DNA of 64,000 nucleotides from contig OZ253586.1 of NCBI GenBank assembly GCA_965263155.1, forward strand, positions 3,162,001-3,226,000. The letters run 5' to 3'. Origin of the DNA: JAAXIE01 sp965263155. GTDB taxonomy: Bacteria; Chloroflexota; Dehalococcoidia; Lucifugimonadales; JAAXIE01. Numbering within the stretch: position 1 is the first letter of the stretch; the number at the start of each line of letters is the position of its first letter. The notes beneath the pieces were generated by a model. The model did not search any database. It saw nothing but the letters and a program-made list of their open reading frames with translations, and had not been told where the DNA came from. A program made the translations under genes and the position numbers. This document shows positions 51,659-61,115 of this stretch, one piece after another.

Positions 51659-53338
51659 TCACATGCGCTCCGGGGCCGACATCCCCATCAGCCCCAAGCA
51701 CCTCGCCATCACCACCCTCGCAGCCTCCGTCAGCTTCAGACGGGCCAGCACCATCTCGTGGTCGGCGAGCTCCGACGACAGCACCCGACAGTTCTCGTAG
51801 AAGGAGTGGAACGCCATGGCCAGCTCCAGTGTGTAGTGAGGGAGATGGTGCGGCTCCAAGGTCCGCGCCATGCTCTCCACCAGCTCAGGCAGCACCAACA
51901 GCTTGCGTATCAGCCCCATCTCCGCTGAGTGTTGGAGCAGCGACACATCGCCCCCTGACCAGTCGATGCCCCGCTCTTGGGCGTTCTTCAGTATGCTGGC
52001 GATGCGGGAGTAGCCGTACTGGAGGTAGTAGACCGGGTTGTCCAGTCCCTCCCGCTTGGCCAACTCCATGTCGAAGTCCATCTGAGTGCTGGGGGTGCGG
52101 GCGAGGAAGTTGTAGCGGCAGGCATCGGACCCCACCTCTTCCACCAGCTCCCGCAGGGTGATGAACTGGCCGGTACGCTTGGAAGCCCGCACCGTCTCGT
52201 CGCCCCGTTTTAGGGTCACCATCTGCGAAATCATGATGGTCAACCGGTCGGGGTCGATGTCCATGGCCTCCATGGCGGCTTTCATACGTGGCACATGGCC
52301 TTGGTGGTCTGCGCCCCAGATATCGATGACCTGCTGGAACCCGCGCCGGGCGAACTTGTTGTAGTGGTAGGCTACGTCGGAGGCGAAGTAGGTTGGGGAG
52401 CCGTTGGAACGCACCAGCACGTTGTCCTTGTCCTGCCCCAAGGCCTTGGATGCGAACCAGACCGCGCCGTCCTCCTTCAGCACATACCCGCGGGAACGCA
52501 GCAAGCCCATCGCCGACTCGTACTCGTCCCCACGGTACAGGCTGCCTTCGCTGAACCAGTTGTCGAACTCGACGCCGATTTGCTCCAAGTCGTCGCGTAT
52601 CAGGTCGACCATCTTCTGCCTGCCCAGCGGGGCGATTTCGCCCAGCGCCTCATCGGTGGAAAGTTGCAGGTAGCGGTCGCCCTCCTGTTCCACCAATTCG
52701 CGGGCCAAATCGGCCACGTACTCGCCCTGATAGCCGCCCTCGGGCAGCTCCGCCTCAACGCCCAGCGCTTGCCGGTACCGGGCCAGCAGTGAGGCATAGA
52801 AGGCCTCCATCTGGTTGCCTGTGTCGTTGACGTAGTACTCGCGGGTCACATCGTAGCCCGCGGCCTGTAGCACCTTGGCTAGGGCAGAACCCAGCACCGC
52901 CCCCCTAGTATGGCCCACATGCACCGGGCCCGTGGGGTTGACGCTGACGAATTCCACCATCACAGGCTGCCCGCTGCCTAAGTTCACCGAGCCATAGTCA
53001 TCCCCGGCGTTGCGCACGGCCTCCACCTGCTGCGCCAGCCAAGCATCGCTAAGCCGGAAGTTGACGAACCCCGGAGGCGCCGCCCACACCTCCGCCAACT
53101 CGTCACCCAGCTCCACCTGCTCGGCCAAGGCTTGGGCAATCTCAAGGGGATTACGTCGAGCCGGACGGGCCAGCCGCAGGGCCAAGCTGGTGGAGAAGTC
53201 GCCGTTGCCGGCGTTGGAAGGACGCTCCACCGCAATCCCATCGGGAGCGTCCACGCTCAACACCCCCTGAGCGCGGAGTCTCTCGAAGGCCCCTGCCACT
53301 CGGGTCAGGATAGTCTCGCGAATCAATTCGCTATCCAT
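51659..53338 (-). CDS. argS: Arginyl-tRNA synthetase
   Basis: 559 residues from ATG 53336-53338; the open frame extends upstream but only this start gives the normal N-terminus. Class I synthetase: N-terminal Arg-tRNA additional domain, FVSVNPTGPVHVGHTRGAVL with the HIGH-type HVGH, the KMSKS region replaced by RASKRTGQF as is common in ArgRS, and a C-terminal DALR anticodon-binding domain with the late NCRVLSSE stretch. It charges tRNA-Arg with arginine, and lies in the same half of the window as argD, argG and argH but not in their operon. Confidence 0.96.
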   Translation of the reverse strand: MDSELIRETILTRVAGAFERLRAQGVLSVDAPDGIAVERPSNAGNGDFSTSLALRLARPARRNPLEIAQALAEQVELGDELAEVWAAPPGFVNFRLSDAWLAQQVEAVRNAGDDYGSVNLGSGQPVMVEFVSVNPTGPVHVGHTRGAVLGSALAKVLQAAGYDVTREYYVNDTGNQMEAFYASLLARYRQALGVEAELPEGGYQGEYVADLARELVEQEGDRYLQLSTDEALGEIAPLGRQKMVDLIRDDLEQIGVEFDNWFSEGSLYRGDEYESAMGLLRSRGYVLKEDGAVWFASKALGQDKDNVLVRSNGSPTYFASDVAYHYNKFARRGFQQVIDIWGADHQGHVPRMKAAMEAMDIDPDRLTIMISQMVTLKRGDETVRASKRTGQFITLRELVEEVGSDACRYNFLARTPSTQMDFDMELAKREGLDNPVYYLQYGYSRIASILKNAQERGIDWSGGDVSLLQHSAEMGLIRKLLVLPELVESMARTLEPHHLPHYTLELAMAFHSFYENCRVLSSELADHEMVLARLKLTEAARVVMARCLGLMGMSAPERM

Positions 53339-53690
53339 AAATACAATTCCCTCATCGGGCATTATACCCAGCCGCCAGTTCGATAGCCCTTCTATTATTG
53401 CCACCGATACGGGCTGAGAGCTATCGCCCGTGAGGATATACTTCATGTCCGCAGCCATTCGCCGCTCCGTCATTCCTCCACAGATGGGCAAGAACCCGTG
53501 TTGCCGTCTTACCAGATCCGGCTTAGGCTGACGAGCAGCGGGCAGCGGGCAGCGTGGCGTATTCCGGTATCAGGTTGTTCCGAGACTGCGTCCGGGCCGT
53601 GGATTCCCGCCTGCGCGGGAATGAGGGAAGCGGCCGATTGCTGAGGGGTTGGGGGTTATTTTCATAGCAGTTGCGGATGAGACAGCCCCC
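53339..53690. other. Intergenic region between recG and argS with a REP-like palindrome
   Basis: It holds a hairpin ATTCCCGC (53603-53610), CTGC, GCGGGAAT (53615-53622), the core of a common dispersed short palindrome, and a small direct repeat GCGGGCA-GCGGGCA near 53538-53551. The argS promoter should lie here or just upstream of ATG 53338. No gene is supported. Confidence 0.5.
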
Positions 53691-56198
53691 CTAACCCGCA
53701 TCCGAGACGGCCTCCTGCAGAAAGCGTCCTACCTGCGCCGCCAGAGGCCGGTTCTGCGGGGCCTCCAGGGTGGGGTCTTGCCCTAGCACCGTTGAGGCGT
53801 ATTCGCGGGCCTTGGATAGCAGGTCGGTGTCGGAGAGACGGGCCATGTGCAACGAGGGAAGGCCACTCTGGCGGGTTCCGAAGAAGTCGCCCGGCCCTCG
53901 CAACTCCAAGTCCACCTCGGCCAACTTGAAACCATCCTGGATGCTGGCCACCGCCTCCAAGCGCTGCTTGGCCTCGTTTCCTGGGTCGTCGGCTAGGAGC
54001 AGGCAGTAGCTCTGGTGTTGACCACGGCCCACTCGGCCACGGAACTGGTGCAACTGGGCCAGACCGAACCTGTCGGCCCCTTCCACCAGCATCACCGATG
54101 CGTTGGGGACATCGATGCCCACCTCCACCACTGGCGTCGATACCAAGATGTCCAGACCGCCATCGCGGAAGCTGCGCATCACCTCTTCCTTGGCTGCCGG
54201 ACGCATACGGCCATGCAGCAGCCCCAAACGCAGGTCGGGGAACACCTGCTGCGACAACCGTTCGTACTCCACCGATGCCGCGCGGGCCTCGACCGACTCC
54301 GACTCTTCGATTAGGGGGCACACGACGAAGGCCTGGCGCCCGCCTACCGCTTCCTGACGCACGAAGCGGTAGGCGTCGTCCCGCTTGTAGGTTGGCACCC
54401 AACCTGTGCGCACTGGCTCGCGGCCCGGCGGCATCTCGTCGATGGTCGAGATGTTGAGCTCGCCATAGAGGGTCATGGCCAAGGTGCGGGGTATGGGCGT
54501 GGCCGACATGACCAGCAGGTGCGGGTTGTGCTCGCTGGAGTCTCGCAGGGCCGCCCTCTGCAACACTCCAAAGCGGTGCTGTTCATCCACCACAGCCAAG
54601 GCCAATTGGGGTATCTTCACCTGGTCCTGTATCAACGCATGGGTGCCGATGACGATGTCGAGCGTCCCTTCAGAAAGCCTGCGACGGATCTCCCGCTTCA
54701 TCGCCGCGGTGGCGCTACCCACCAGCAGTCCCACCGACACCGGCTCCGATAGCGGTTCTAGGCGCACCGAAAAGACGGTTTCTTGGGCACCGGAAGTCTT
54801 AAGGCCACCCAGCAATGCGGCGACCGTGTTGAAGTGCTGTTCCGCCAGCACCTCGGTGGGTGCCATGATGGCGCCTTGGAAACCTGATGACACGGCGGCG
54901 AGCAGGGCAGCCAGCGCTACAACAGTCTTGCCGCTGCCCACGTCGCCTTGCAGCAACCGGTCCATAGGCGCTCCACTGCGCTCCATGGCCTCACCGATTT
55001 CGGCCATGCACCGCTTCTGGGCGTCGGTCAAGGGGAAGGGCAGTCCGGCGATGAAGTTGGACACCGCTGGCGCATCCTGAGGGATGGGCGTGCCGGGAAT
55101 GAAGGCGCTCATGGCGCCACGCCGGAGAAGCACCGCCAATTGCATCACCAGCAATTCGTCGAAGGCCAGCCTGCGCCGCGCCTCTTCCAGCATCTCCCGG
55201 TCCGAGGGGTAGTGGGTCTCGGAGATGGCTCGTGCCAGCTCCATCAGTCCGTTGCTGGCCCGGAACTCCGAGTCTAGACCGTCCTCAACACTCTTTAGCC
55301 AACGCTCCAAGGCCTGCCATGTGAGACGTCGCAATGTGCGCTGCGCCAGCCCCTCAGTGAGCGAGTACACTGGCACGAGGCGGCCAGCATTCAGCATCTC
55401 ATCTTGTTGGTCGATGAACTCATACTCCGGCGACTGGAATTCCAGTTGGCCCTTGAACACCTCCACGCGCCCGCTTAGAGTCACACGGCTGTTGGTGCGC
55501 ATCTTCTTAGCAATGTAGGGGTTCCCGAAAAAGGTAACCCTCACGTTCCCCGTCTCATCGCTGACCACTGCCTCGGTGCACTTGAGGTTGCGCATCCCCC
55601 GCACCGACTCCCGAGCCTCCCAGACCGTCCCTTGGATAGTGTGAGTCTCACCCGGCCTCAACTCGCTGATTTTAGAAAGGGCCGCATAGTCCTCGTGGCG
55701 CCGTGGGAAGAAGTAGAGAAGGTCCCGCACAGTCTCCACTTCCAAGCGTTTCATCCTACCGGCGGTGCGCGAGTTTATGCCCTTCACCAGCGTGACGGGA
55801 GAGTCCAAGCCCGCGCCGGATTTCGTCGAAGCCTTGCTATTGCTCTTGGTACGCGCAGTGGGCTTGGATTCAGCAGGCGACTCAGGCGGGTGTTCGGGCG
55901 GCTCCTCGTGCTCCCGGTCATCTGCCCCAACGGAGGCCACTTCGATCAGTTCGAATAATCGGCCGACCAGCCTCTCGCGCCGAGCCAAGTCAGCATCTCG
56001 GTACTGGGGTTGGGCCAAGCGTGGCGCCAGCGAGGGGTCTCCCAGCAAGGCGGCCAGTTCCGGTGCCCAGCGCTTCAGATAGCCGTCCAAGCCCCCCATG
56101 ACGGAGCCGTCGGCGTAGCCCTTGCTACGCTCCAGCTCCAGTACCTTGCGGAACGACTGGAGGTCAAAGGTGGTTTGGAGCTCTTTCGTAACCGCCAT
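53691..56198 (-). CDS. recG: ATP-dependent DNA helicase RecG
   Basis: 835 residues. Remodels stalled replication forks and branch-migrates Holliday junctions. An N-terminal extension with a low-complexity Pro/Glu/Ser segment (about 95-125) precedes the wedge/OB domain (RDLLYFFPRRHEDY, GNVRVTFFGNPYIA). Helicase motifs: Walker A LLQGDVGSGKT, motif II DEQHRFG, motif III VMSATPIPRTL, motif VI QFRGRVGRGQHQS. It is separated by 57 bases from fakB upstream. The N-terminal extension makes it longer than the usual 690 residues, as in several Chloroflexota. Confidence 0.95.
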   Translation of the reverse strand: MAVTKELQTTFDLQSFRKVLELERSKGYADGSVMGGLDGYLKRWAPELAALLGDPSLAPRLAQPQYRDADLARRERLVGRLFELIEVASVGADDREHEEPPEHPPESPAESKPTARTKSNSKASTKSGAGLDSPVTLVKGINSRTAGRMKRLEVETVRDLLYFFPRRHEDYAALSKISELRPGETHTIQGTVWEARESVRGMRNLKCTEAVVSDETGNVRVTFFGNPYIAKKMRTNSRVTLSGRVEVFKGQLEFQSPEYEFIDQQDEMLNAGRLVPVYSLTEGLAQRTLRRLTWQALERWLKSVEDGLDSEFRASNGLMELARAISETHYPSDREMLEEARRRLAFDELLVMQLAVLLRRGAMSAFIPGTPIPQDAPAVSNFIAGLPFPLTDAQKRCMAEIGEAMERSGAPMDRLLQGDVGSGKTVVALAALLAAVSSGFQGAIMAPTEVLAEQHFNTVAALLGGLKTSGAQETVFSVRLEPLSEPVSVGLLVGSATAAMKREIRRRLSEGTLDIVIGTHALIQDQVKIPQLALAVVDEQHRFGVLQRAALRDSSEHNPHLLVMSATPIPRTLAMTLYGELNISTIDEMPPGREPVRTGWVPTYKRDDAYRFVRQEAVGGRQAFVVCPLIEESESVEARAASVEYERLSQQVFPDLRLGLLHGRMRPAAKEEVMRSFRDGGLDILVSTPVVEVGIDVPNASVMLVEGADRFGLAQLHQFRGRVGRGQHQSYCLLLADDPGNEAKQRLEAVASIQDGFKLAEVDLELRGPGDFFGTRQSGLPSLHMARLSDTDLLSKAREYASTVLGQDPTLEAPQNRPLAAQVGRFLQEAVSDAG

Positions 56199-56255
56199 TT
56201 CCCCGCCAGTTTAACACCACCGCCGCCCTCAACCGAGGATTCAAAGGAGGCGGAG

Positions 56256-57092
56256 CTAGCCTGCCCTGACCACGGACACCCCCAAGGCGCGCGGTCCCAG
56301 ATGGGACCCCAAGACCGGGCTGAAGCGGGCTCGAATGACTTCAACATTAGCGTCCAAGGCGATGCGTTCGCCTATGGCCTCGGCATCCTCCCGATCGGTG
56401 GTATACATCACAGCGGCATGCTGGAGGGGTCCAAGGTCGCGCAACCTAGCCGCTACCTCGTCCAACCCTTTACGTCGAGTACGGGGGCGCGCCACGGGAG
56501 CGGTCACGCCCTCACTGATGGTGACGATGGGCTTGAATTGCAGCGCCGACACCAAGAAGCTCTGGGCCCTGCCGGCCCGCCCTCCACGTCGCAGGTACTC
56601 TGCCGTATCCAGCATAGCGAAGGTGTGGGTACGGGCCCGCAGTTGCAGCACTCGGGCCACCACTTCTTCCATGGATGCGTCCTCCGACGCCAGCTTGGCC
56701 GCCTCCAAGGCCATGAATCCCAAGCCCATGGAGGTCTGTTCAGAGTCAATGATTTCGATGGGCCCGTTCGCATCCAATGCGCTCTTCGCTTGGGTGGCGG
56801 AGTTCACGGTGGCACTCAGCTTCCCAGAGAGCAGCACCGAGACTACTTCCTGCCCCTCTTCTCGAATTGTGGAAAACAGCTCTTGGAACTCAGATACCGC
56901 AGGCTGAGAGGTGGTGGGGAAAACCGTGCCTCCCGTCAGCATCTCGTAGAACTGCGCCCGGTCAATGTCTATCCCGTCGCGGTAGGTGCGATCGCCAAAG
57001 CTGACGCTGCAGGGGACGACGCGAATGTCCGTCTGCTGCAACAACTCTTGGGGCACGTCGCACGAGCTATCGGTAACGATGGTAACAGCCAT
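56256..57092 (-). CDS. fakB: DegV family protein, fatty-acid-binding subunit of fatty acid kinase
   Basis: 278 residues. DegV fold: MAVTIVTDSSCDVP at the N-terminus, then TVFPTTSQPAVSEF (fatty-acid carboxylate-binding Ser/Thr loop) and SKLSATVNSA-like LSGKLSATVNSA. FakB proteins present acyl chains to FakA for phosphorylation to acyl-phosphate, feeding phospholipid synthesis from exogenous fatty acids. It starts 9 bases after fakA, which supports the FakB role. The chain specificity of this FakB cannot be judged. Confidence 0.88.
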   Translation of the reverse strand: MAVTIVTDSSCDVPQELLQQTDIRVVPCSVSFGDRTYRDGIDIDRAQFYEMLTGGTVFPTTSQPAVSEFQELFSTIREEGQEVVSVLLSGKLSATVNSATQAKSALDANGPIEIIDSEQTSMGLGFMALEAAKLASEDASMEEVVARVLQLRARTHTFAMLDTAEYLRRGGRAGRAQSFLVSALQFKPIVTISEGVTAPVARPRTRRKGLDEVAARLRDLGPLQHAAVMYTTDREDAEAIGERIALDANVEVIRARFSPVLGSHLGPRALGVSVVRAG

Positions 57093-57101
57093 AGGATATC
57101 G

Positions 57102-58745
57102 TCACTCCAGCGAAGCTATGTAATGGTAGAAGGGTTGTCCGCCGTAGTGGACCTCCACCTCCACATCCCTTCCATCGGCGGTCAGGAGTCTGGCAGTCTC
57201 CATCGCGTTGGCTTCCTGCATGTCAGCCCCCCAATAGAGGGTCACATGGCACCCCGAGATGTCGTCGCCCTTCAACAGAGCTTCGACAAGCACCGCATTG
57301 GCTGAGTCACTTGCTGCCACCAGTTCGTCGTCTCTCAGAGCGATGAACTGGCCAGCCTGCACCGGCACACCGGATACGCTGGTGGAACGCACCGCTTGGG
57401 TCACTTCCAGGGTGACAACCGTTCCCAAGGCCTCGTTCATCGCCTCTAAGTTGCGTTCCAGCGGTTCTGTTTCGTTGAAGGCCAGCAGGGCTGAGATGCC
57501 TTGGGTCAGCGTCTTTGACGGAACAACATGCAGTCCCGGCCCATGGGCCTGCGCCGCCTGATTGGCTGTGGCCACTACGTTGCCGTTGTTGGGCAAAAGC
57601 ACCACATTGTCCCCCAGCCATTTCACCGCGTTGAGCAACTGCTCGGTGCTGGGATTCATGCTCTGGCCACCGGGCACCACGGCACGGCAACCCAGTTCGC
57701 GGAACAGCGCGGCGAATCCGTCGCCTTGAGCAACGGCCACCACTGCCAGTTCCCCTTGCGCTGCCTGTCCGCGGTGGTGGGCCACGAACCCCTCACGCTG
57801 CTGGTCCATATCGTCAACGCGGATACCGCTCACCGTGCCTATGGAACCCGCATGTGTTAGCACCACATCAGGGTCGGGGGCGTGCAGGTGTACCCGGGCC
57901 AAGGAATTATCGCCGACGACGCCGACGGAGTTGCCGACCTCGGCGCACCACTCCCGTAACTCTTCCAAGGGCAGGCCGTCGCCCTCCAGCATGAACTGGA
58001 TGCAGAAGCCGTACTCCTCATGCTCGGCAGCGTCCAAGTAGTCTTGGTGGATGGTGATGGCCCCGTCCAAGGTCCCATCGGCAGGCCGGCACATCTCGAA
58101 CTCCATGGAGTCCACGTCTTGGCCCGCCAGACACGCCGTCATTGCTTCCATCAGAAGTACAATGCCCTGCCCTCCTGCATCCACCACTCCAGCCTCTTTC
58201 AATACCGGCAGGAGCGCAGGTGTGTTGGCCAAGGCCTCCCGGCCACCTGCCGAGGCGGCCGTCAACACCAACAGGGGATGCGAGGCGTCGCCATCCAAGG
58301 CTTGACGTCCAGCCTGCGCCAGTTCCCGCGCCACTGTGAGCATGGTCCCTTCCACTGGCTTGCTCATGGAGGCATAGGCTGCAGTCGAGGCTTCTTCAAG
58401 CGAATGCACCATGTCGGCTGCCGTCAGTCGCTCCTTGTCGTGGCTGCCTTGGGCCAAGCCTTTGAGGAACTGGGAAAGGATGACCCCGCTGTTGCCACGG
58501 GCTCCTAGGAACGCGCCCCGAGCAATGTGGCCCAAGACCTCCGCCGCTGTGGGTTCAGCGCTTAGGTCGCCCTCTCCGGCGGCTTGGCGCATAGTAAGAA
58601 GCATGTTGGTGCCCGTATCCCCATCGGGGACGGGGAACACGTTGAGCGCGTTCATCGCATCGCGGTAACGCTCAAAACAACGGATGGCGGCCTCAAAAGC
58701 TCGCCTGAGCTCAGGACCGCCCAAGGTTTCAGGATCTACAGACAA
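57102..58745 (-). CDS. fakA: Fatty acid kinase catalytic protein (DAK2 domain)
   Basis: 547 residues if it starts at TTG 58743-58745. The frame is open further, to 59087, but that part is antisense to rpmB and not conserved. The N-terminal DhaL/DAK2 kinase domain carries the metal-binding FPVPDGDTGTNML and GARGNSGVILSQ motifs. A middle domain contains EYGFCIQFMLEG, and the C-terminal part resembles DegV. FakA transfers phosphate from ATP to FakB-bound fatty acid. Next to fakB and divergent from rpmB, an arrangement seen in many Gram-positives, where this gene is yloV. Confidence 0.88.
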   Translation of the reverse strand: MSVDPETLGGPELRRAFEAAIRCFERYRDAMNALNVFPVPDGDTGTNMLLTMRQAAGEGDLSAEPTAAEVLGHIARGAFLGARGNSGVILSQFLKGLAQGSHDKERLTAADMVHSLEEASTAAYASMSKPVEGTMLTVARELAQAGRQALDGDASHPLLVLTAASAGGREALANTPALLPVLKEAGVVDAGGQGIVLLMEAMTACLAGQDVDSMEFEMCRPADGTLDGAITIHQDYLDAAEHEEYGFCIQFMLEGDGLPLEELREWCAEVGNSVGVVGDNSLARVHLHAPDPDVVLTHAGSIGTVSGIRVDDMDQQREGFVAHHRGQAAQGELAVVAVAQGDGFAALFRELGCRAVVPGGQSMNPSTEQLLNAVKWLGDNVVLLPNNGNVVATANQAAQAHGPGLHVVPSKTLTQGISALLAFNETEPLERNLEAMNEALGTVVTLEVTQAVRSTSVSGVPVQAGQFIALRDDELVAASDSANAVLVEALLKGDDISGCHVTLYWGADMQEANAMETARLLTADGRDVEVEVHYGGQPFYHYIASLE

Positions 58746-58769
58746 TCGCGTGCCTTGTCGCCATACGGC

Positions 58770-58778
58770 TGGTATGAT
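58770..58778 (+). promoter_or_regulatory. Extended -10 promoter element for rpmB
   Basis: TGGTATGAT matches the extended -10 consensus TGnTATnAT and lies about 58 bases before the rpmB start, in the fakA/rpmB divergent gap. No good -35 at 17 bases is present, as allowed for extended -10 promoters. Inferred by eye. Confidence 0.4.
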
Positions 58779-58835
58779 AGGCTCTCGTTGGATTCTAGCG
58801 AAGGCCCCAAGGGCGGTCAAACAGGAACCGGTATT

Positions 58836-59021
58836 ATGAAGTGCAACACATGTGGCAAAATCGGGATGTGGGGTAACAACGTCAGCCACTCCAAGCGGCA
58901 CACCCGCACCCGCTTCATGCCCAACATTCACAAGGTAACCACCACGGTCAACGGCAGCACGAAAAAGGTTGCCATCTGCACCCGCTGCCTGCGCACACAG
59001 CACAAGCTGCCCCGGGCCTAG
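58836..59021 (+). CDS. rpmB: 50S ribosomal protein L28
   Basis: 61 residues from ATG 58836 with AGGAA upstream. Family features: MKCNTCGKIGMWGNNVSHSK, then TRTRFMPNIHKV and CTRCLRT. Two CxxC pairs (CNTC and CTRC) make this the zinc-binding (C+) form of L28. Divergent from fakA, and followed by a short palindrome that may act as a 3' end. Confidence 0.95.
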   Translation: MKCNTCGKIGMWGNNVSHSKRHTRTRFMPNIHKVTTTVNGSTKKVAICTRCLRTQHKLPRA

Positions 59022-59034
59022 CAGGGGGCCTTGG

Positions 59035-59054
59035 ATTCCGGCATCAGCCGGAAT
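59035..59054. repeat. REP-like palindrome downstream of rpmB
   Basis: ATTCCGGC, loop ATCA, GCCGGAAT: a perfect 8-bp stem preceded by TTGG. It is built like the element at 53603-53622 (ATTCCCGC/GCGGGAAT) with the same 4-base loop size. It may double as a transcript end between the convergent rpmB and rpe genes. Confidence 0.6.
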
Positions 59055-59076
59055 AAATGAGCTAACCCAGAACCGG

Positions 59077-59754
59077 CTATGCCTCAAGGCTTGCTCGCAG
59101 GCGGTCCATGGCGTCGGCTACCGACTCCTTATCGTTGAACACCGCTGAGCCTGCCACCAGAACCGTCGCCCCAGCTTCCACCATGGTGCGCGCCGTCGCC
59201 TCGTTCACCCCGCCATCCACCTGAAGCTCCGCGGAATACCCGCCTTCGTCCAATATGCGCCGCATGCGGACCACCTTGCCCACTGTCTCCGGTATCAGCT
59301 TCTGGCCTCCAAAGCCCGGGTTCACCGACATCACTAGCACCACATCCAGCAAGGGCAGAACTTCCTCGATAGCCGACAGCGAGGTGCCTGGATTGATGGC
59401 CACTCCAGCCTTGCACCCAACCTCCCTGATTTGCTGCAGGACACGGTGCAGATGCGGGCACGCCTCAGCCTGCACTATGAGATGGTCGGCGCCTGCCTTG
59501 GCGAAGTCCTCCACCAGCCTCTCGGGCTCCACCACCATCATGTGGACGTCCAAGGGCAGGTTGGTGGAGCCGCGGATTCCCTGCACCACCACCGGTCCGA
59601 TGGTCAGGTTGGGAACGAATCGACCATCCATCACGTCCACATGAATGTAGTCGGCCCCGGCCCGGTCCACCTCCGCCACCTGTTCCCCCAAGCGCCCAAA
59701 GTCTGCTGAGAGGATGGAGGGGGCCAGCTTTATCTTCTGCTGGGACGAGCTCAT
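59077..59754 (-). CDS. rpe: Ribulose-phosphate 3-epimerase
   Basis: 225 residues from ATG 59752-59754, which overlaps the argH stop as ATGA (coupled translation). A TIM-barrel enzyme of the pentose phosphate pathway: KLAPSILSADFGRL at the start, the metal and catalytic residues in YIHVDVMDGRFVPNLTIGP, DVHMMV and VNPGFGGQ, and ELQVDGGVNEATA near the end. It is the last gene of the arg operon here. Confidence 0.95.
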   Translation of the reverse strand: MSSSQQKIKLAPSILSADFGRLGEQVAEVDRAGADYIHVDVMDGRFVPNLTIGPVVVQGIRGSTNLPLDVHMMVVEPERLVEDFAKAGADHLIVQAEACPHLHRVLQQIREVGCKAGVAINPGTSLSAIEEVLPLLDVVLVMSVNPGFGGQKLIPETVGKVVRMRRILDEGGYSAELQVDGGVNEATARTMVEAGATVLVAGSAVFNDKESVADAMDRLRASLEA

Positions 59755-61082
59755 TCTTCTTCTCCCAAGCATTGTTTGGCTTCCTCCAGGGCCGACAGCA
59801 CCTGCGATGGGGCGGTGCCGCCCACGACGTTACGGGCCTCCGCCGAACTGCGCGGGGTGATGCGGTAAACATTGTCCTCGAACAGCTCCGAGAAGCGACG
59901 GTAGTCCTCCATAGGCAGTTGCTCCAGTGTCCGGTTCTGCTCATGTGCATAGGCGCACAAATCCCGCACCACACCATGGGCCTGCCGGAAGGGCATTCCC
60001 TTGCCCACAAGGTAATCGGCCATGTCGGTGGCCAGCATGAAGCTGTCGGCGGCCGCCTGCTCCAAGCGCTCCGCCTTCACCTCCATGGTGGAGATCACCG
60101 AGGCCATCACATCTAGCGTGGCCAGCAGGGTGTCGGCAGTGTCGAAGAAGCCTTCCTTGTCCTCTTGCATATCCCGATTGTAGGTCAGCGGAAGGCCCTT
60201 CATCACGGTCAACAACGCCACAAGGCTGCCGTAGACCCGGCCCGTCTTGCCGCGGGCGATTTCAGCGAAGTCGGGGTTGCGCTTCTGGGGCATGATGCTG
60301 CTGCCAGTGGAGAACTCCGGGGCCATGGCCACATAGCCGAACTCGGCAGACGACCAGAGCACCAACTCCTCGCTGAGGCGCGACAGGTGCATCATGCATG
60401 TGGCCGCCGCCCCATGGAAGTCCAGCAGATAGTCGCGGTCCGAGACTGCGTCCATGCTGTTCGCCGTCACGCCGTCGAACCCCAACTCCGCAGCCACCCA
60501 GTCCCGGTCTATGGGATAGGGCACCCCCGCCAGCGCACCGCTGCCCAAGGGCAGCACGTTGACGCGACGGTAGCACTCCTTCATGCGGGCGCGGTCCCGA
60601 TGGAGCATCTGAAAGTATGCCAGTAGATGGTGCGCCAGCAGCACCGGCTGTGCCCGCTGCATATGGGTGTAGCCAGGCATCACCACCTCGCAGTGGACTT
60701 CCGCCCGATGTACGAGTGCCCTCTGCAGCTTGATGATAGCCTTAGAAGTGTCATCCAGCACATGGCGGGCGTACATCCGCATGTCCACGGCCACTTGGTC
60801 ATTACGGGAGCGTCCTGTATGGAGCTTGCCCGCTGTCGGACCGATGATCTCGTGTAACCGCGACTCCACGTTCATGTGGACGTCTTCCAGCTCGTCCCGC
60901 CAAGGAAACTGCCCGTCCTCGATTTCGTCGCGGATGGACGCCAGCCCCTGCACGATGAGCTGCGCGTCATCGTCCACGATGATCCCTTGGCGGGCCAGCA
61001 TCCGAGCGTGCGCCATGGAACCGGCAATGTCCTGCCGATATAAGCGCCGGTCATAGTGGATGGAGACTGTGTAGCTGCTCAT
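59751..61082 (-). CDS. argH: Argininosuccinate lyase
   Basis: 443 residues. Cleaves argininosuccinate to arginine and fumarate. Conserved segments: EDVHMNVESRLHEIIG, LHTGRSRNDQVAVDMRMY, PGYTHMQRAQPVLLAH, and the signature SSIMPQKRNPDFAE. The usual N-terminal segment with WGGRF is absent: the protein begins directly at SSYTVSIHYDRRLYRQDI, roughly 15-20 residues shorter, and an in-frame TAG lies upstream, so no longer start exists. The start is preceded by a hairpin rather than a clear ribosome-binding site. Still likely active, since the catalytic loops are intact. Confidence 0.93.
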   Translation of the reverse strand: MSSYTVSIHYDRRLYRQDIAGSMAHARMLARQGIIVDDDAQLIVQGLASIRDEIEDGQFPWRDELEDVHMNVESRLHEIIGPTAGKLHTGRSRNDQVAVDMRMYARHVLDDTSKAIIKLQRALVHRAEVHCEVVMPGYTHMQRAQPVLLAHHLLAYFQMLHRDRARMKECYRRVNVLPLGSGALAGVPYPIDRDWVAAELGFDGVTANSMDAVSDRDYLLDFHGAAATCMMHLSRLSEELVLWSSAEFGYVAMAPEFSTGSSIMPQKRNPDFAEIARGKTGRVYGSLVALLTVMKGLPLTYNRDMQEDKEGFFDTADTLLATLDVMASVISTMEVKAERLEQAAADSFMLATDMADYLVGKGMPFRQAHGVVRDLCAYAHEQNRTLEQLPMEDYRRFSELFEDNVYRITPRSSAEARNVVGGTAPSQVLSALEEAKQCLGEEE

Positions 61083-61087
61083 AGTTG

Positions 61088-61115
61088 GAATAGGCTGGGC
61101 GATTCCAGCCTATTC
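61088..61115 (-). promoter_or_regulatory. Hairpin at the argG-argH junction
   Basis: GAATAGGCTGG and CCAGCCTATTC form a perfect 11-bp stem with a 6-base loop. It covers the argG stop codon and ends 5 bases before the argH start. No U-tract follows on the minus strand, so it is unlikely to terminate; it may control argH translation or mRNA processing. Confidence 0.55.

Noticed and set aside
58584..58835. N-terminal extension of the L28 frame
   Set aside because: L28 is always short; the part before ATG 58836 is antisense to fakA.
58746..59087. N-terminal extension of the fakA frame
   Set aside because: It is antisense to rpmB and to a REP-like palindrome; the DAK2 domain begins just after TTG 58745.
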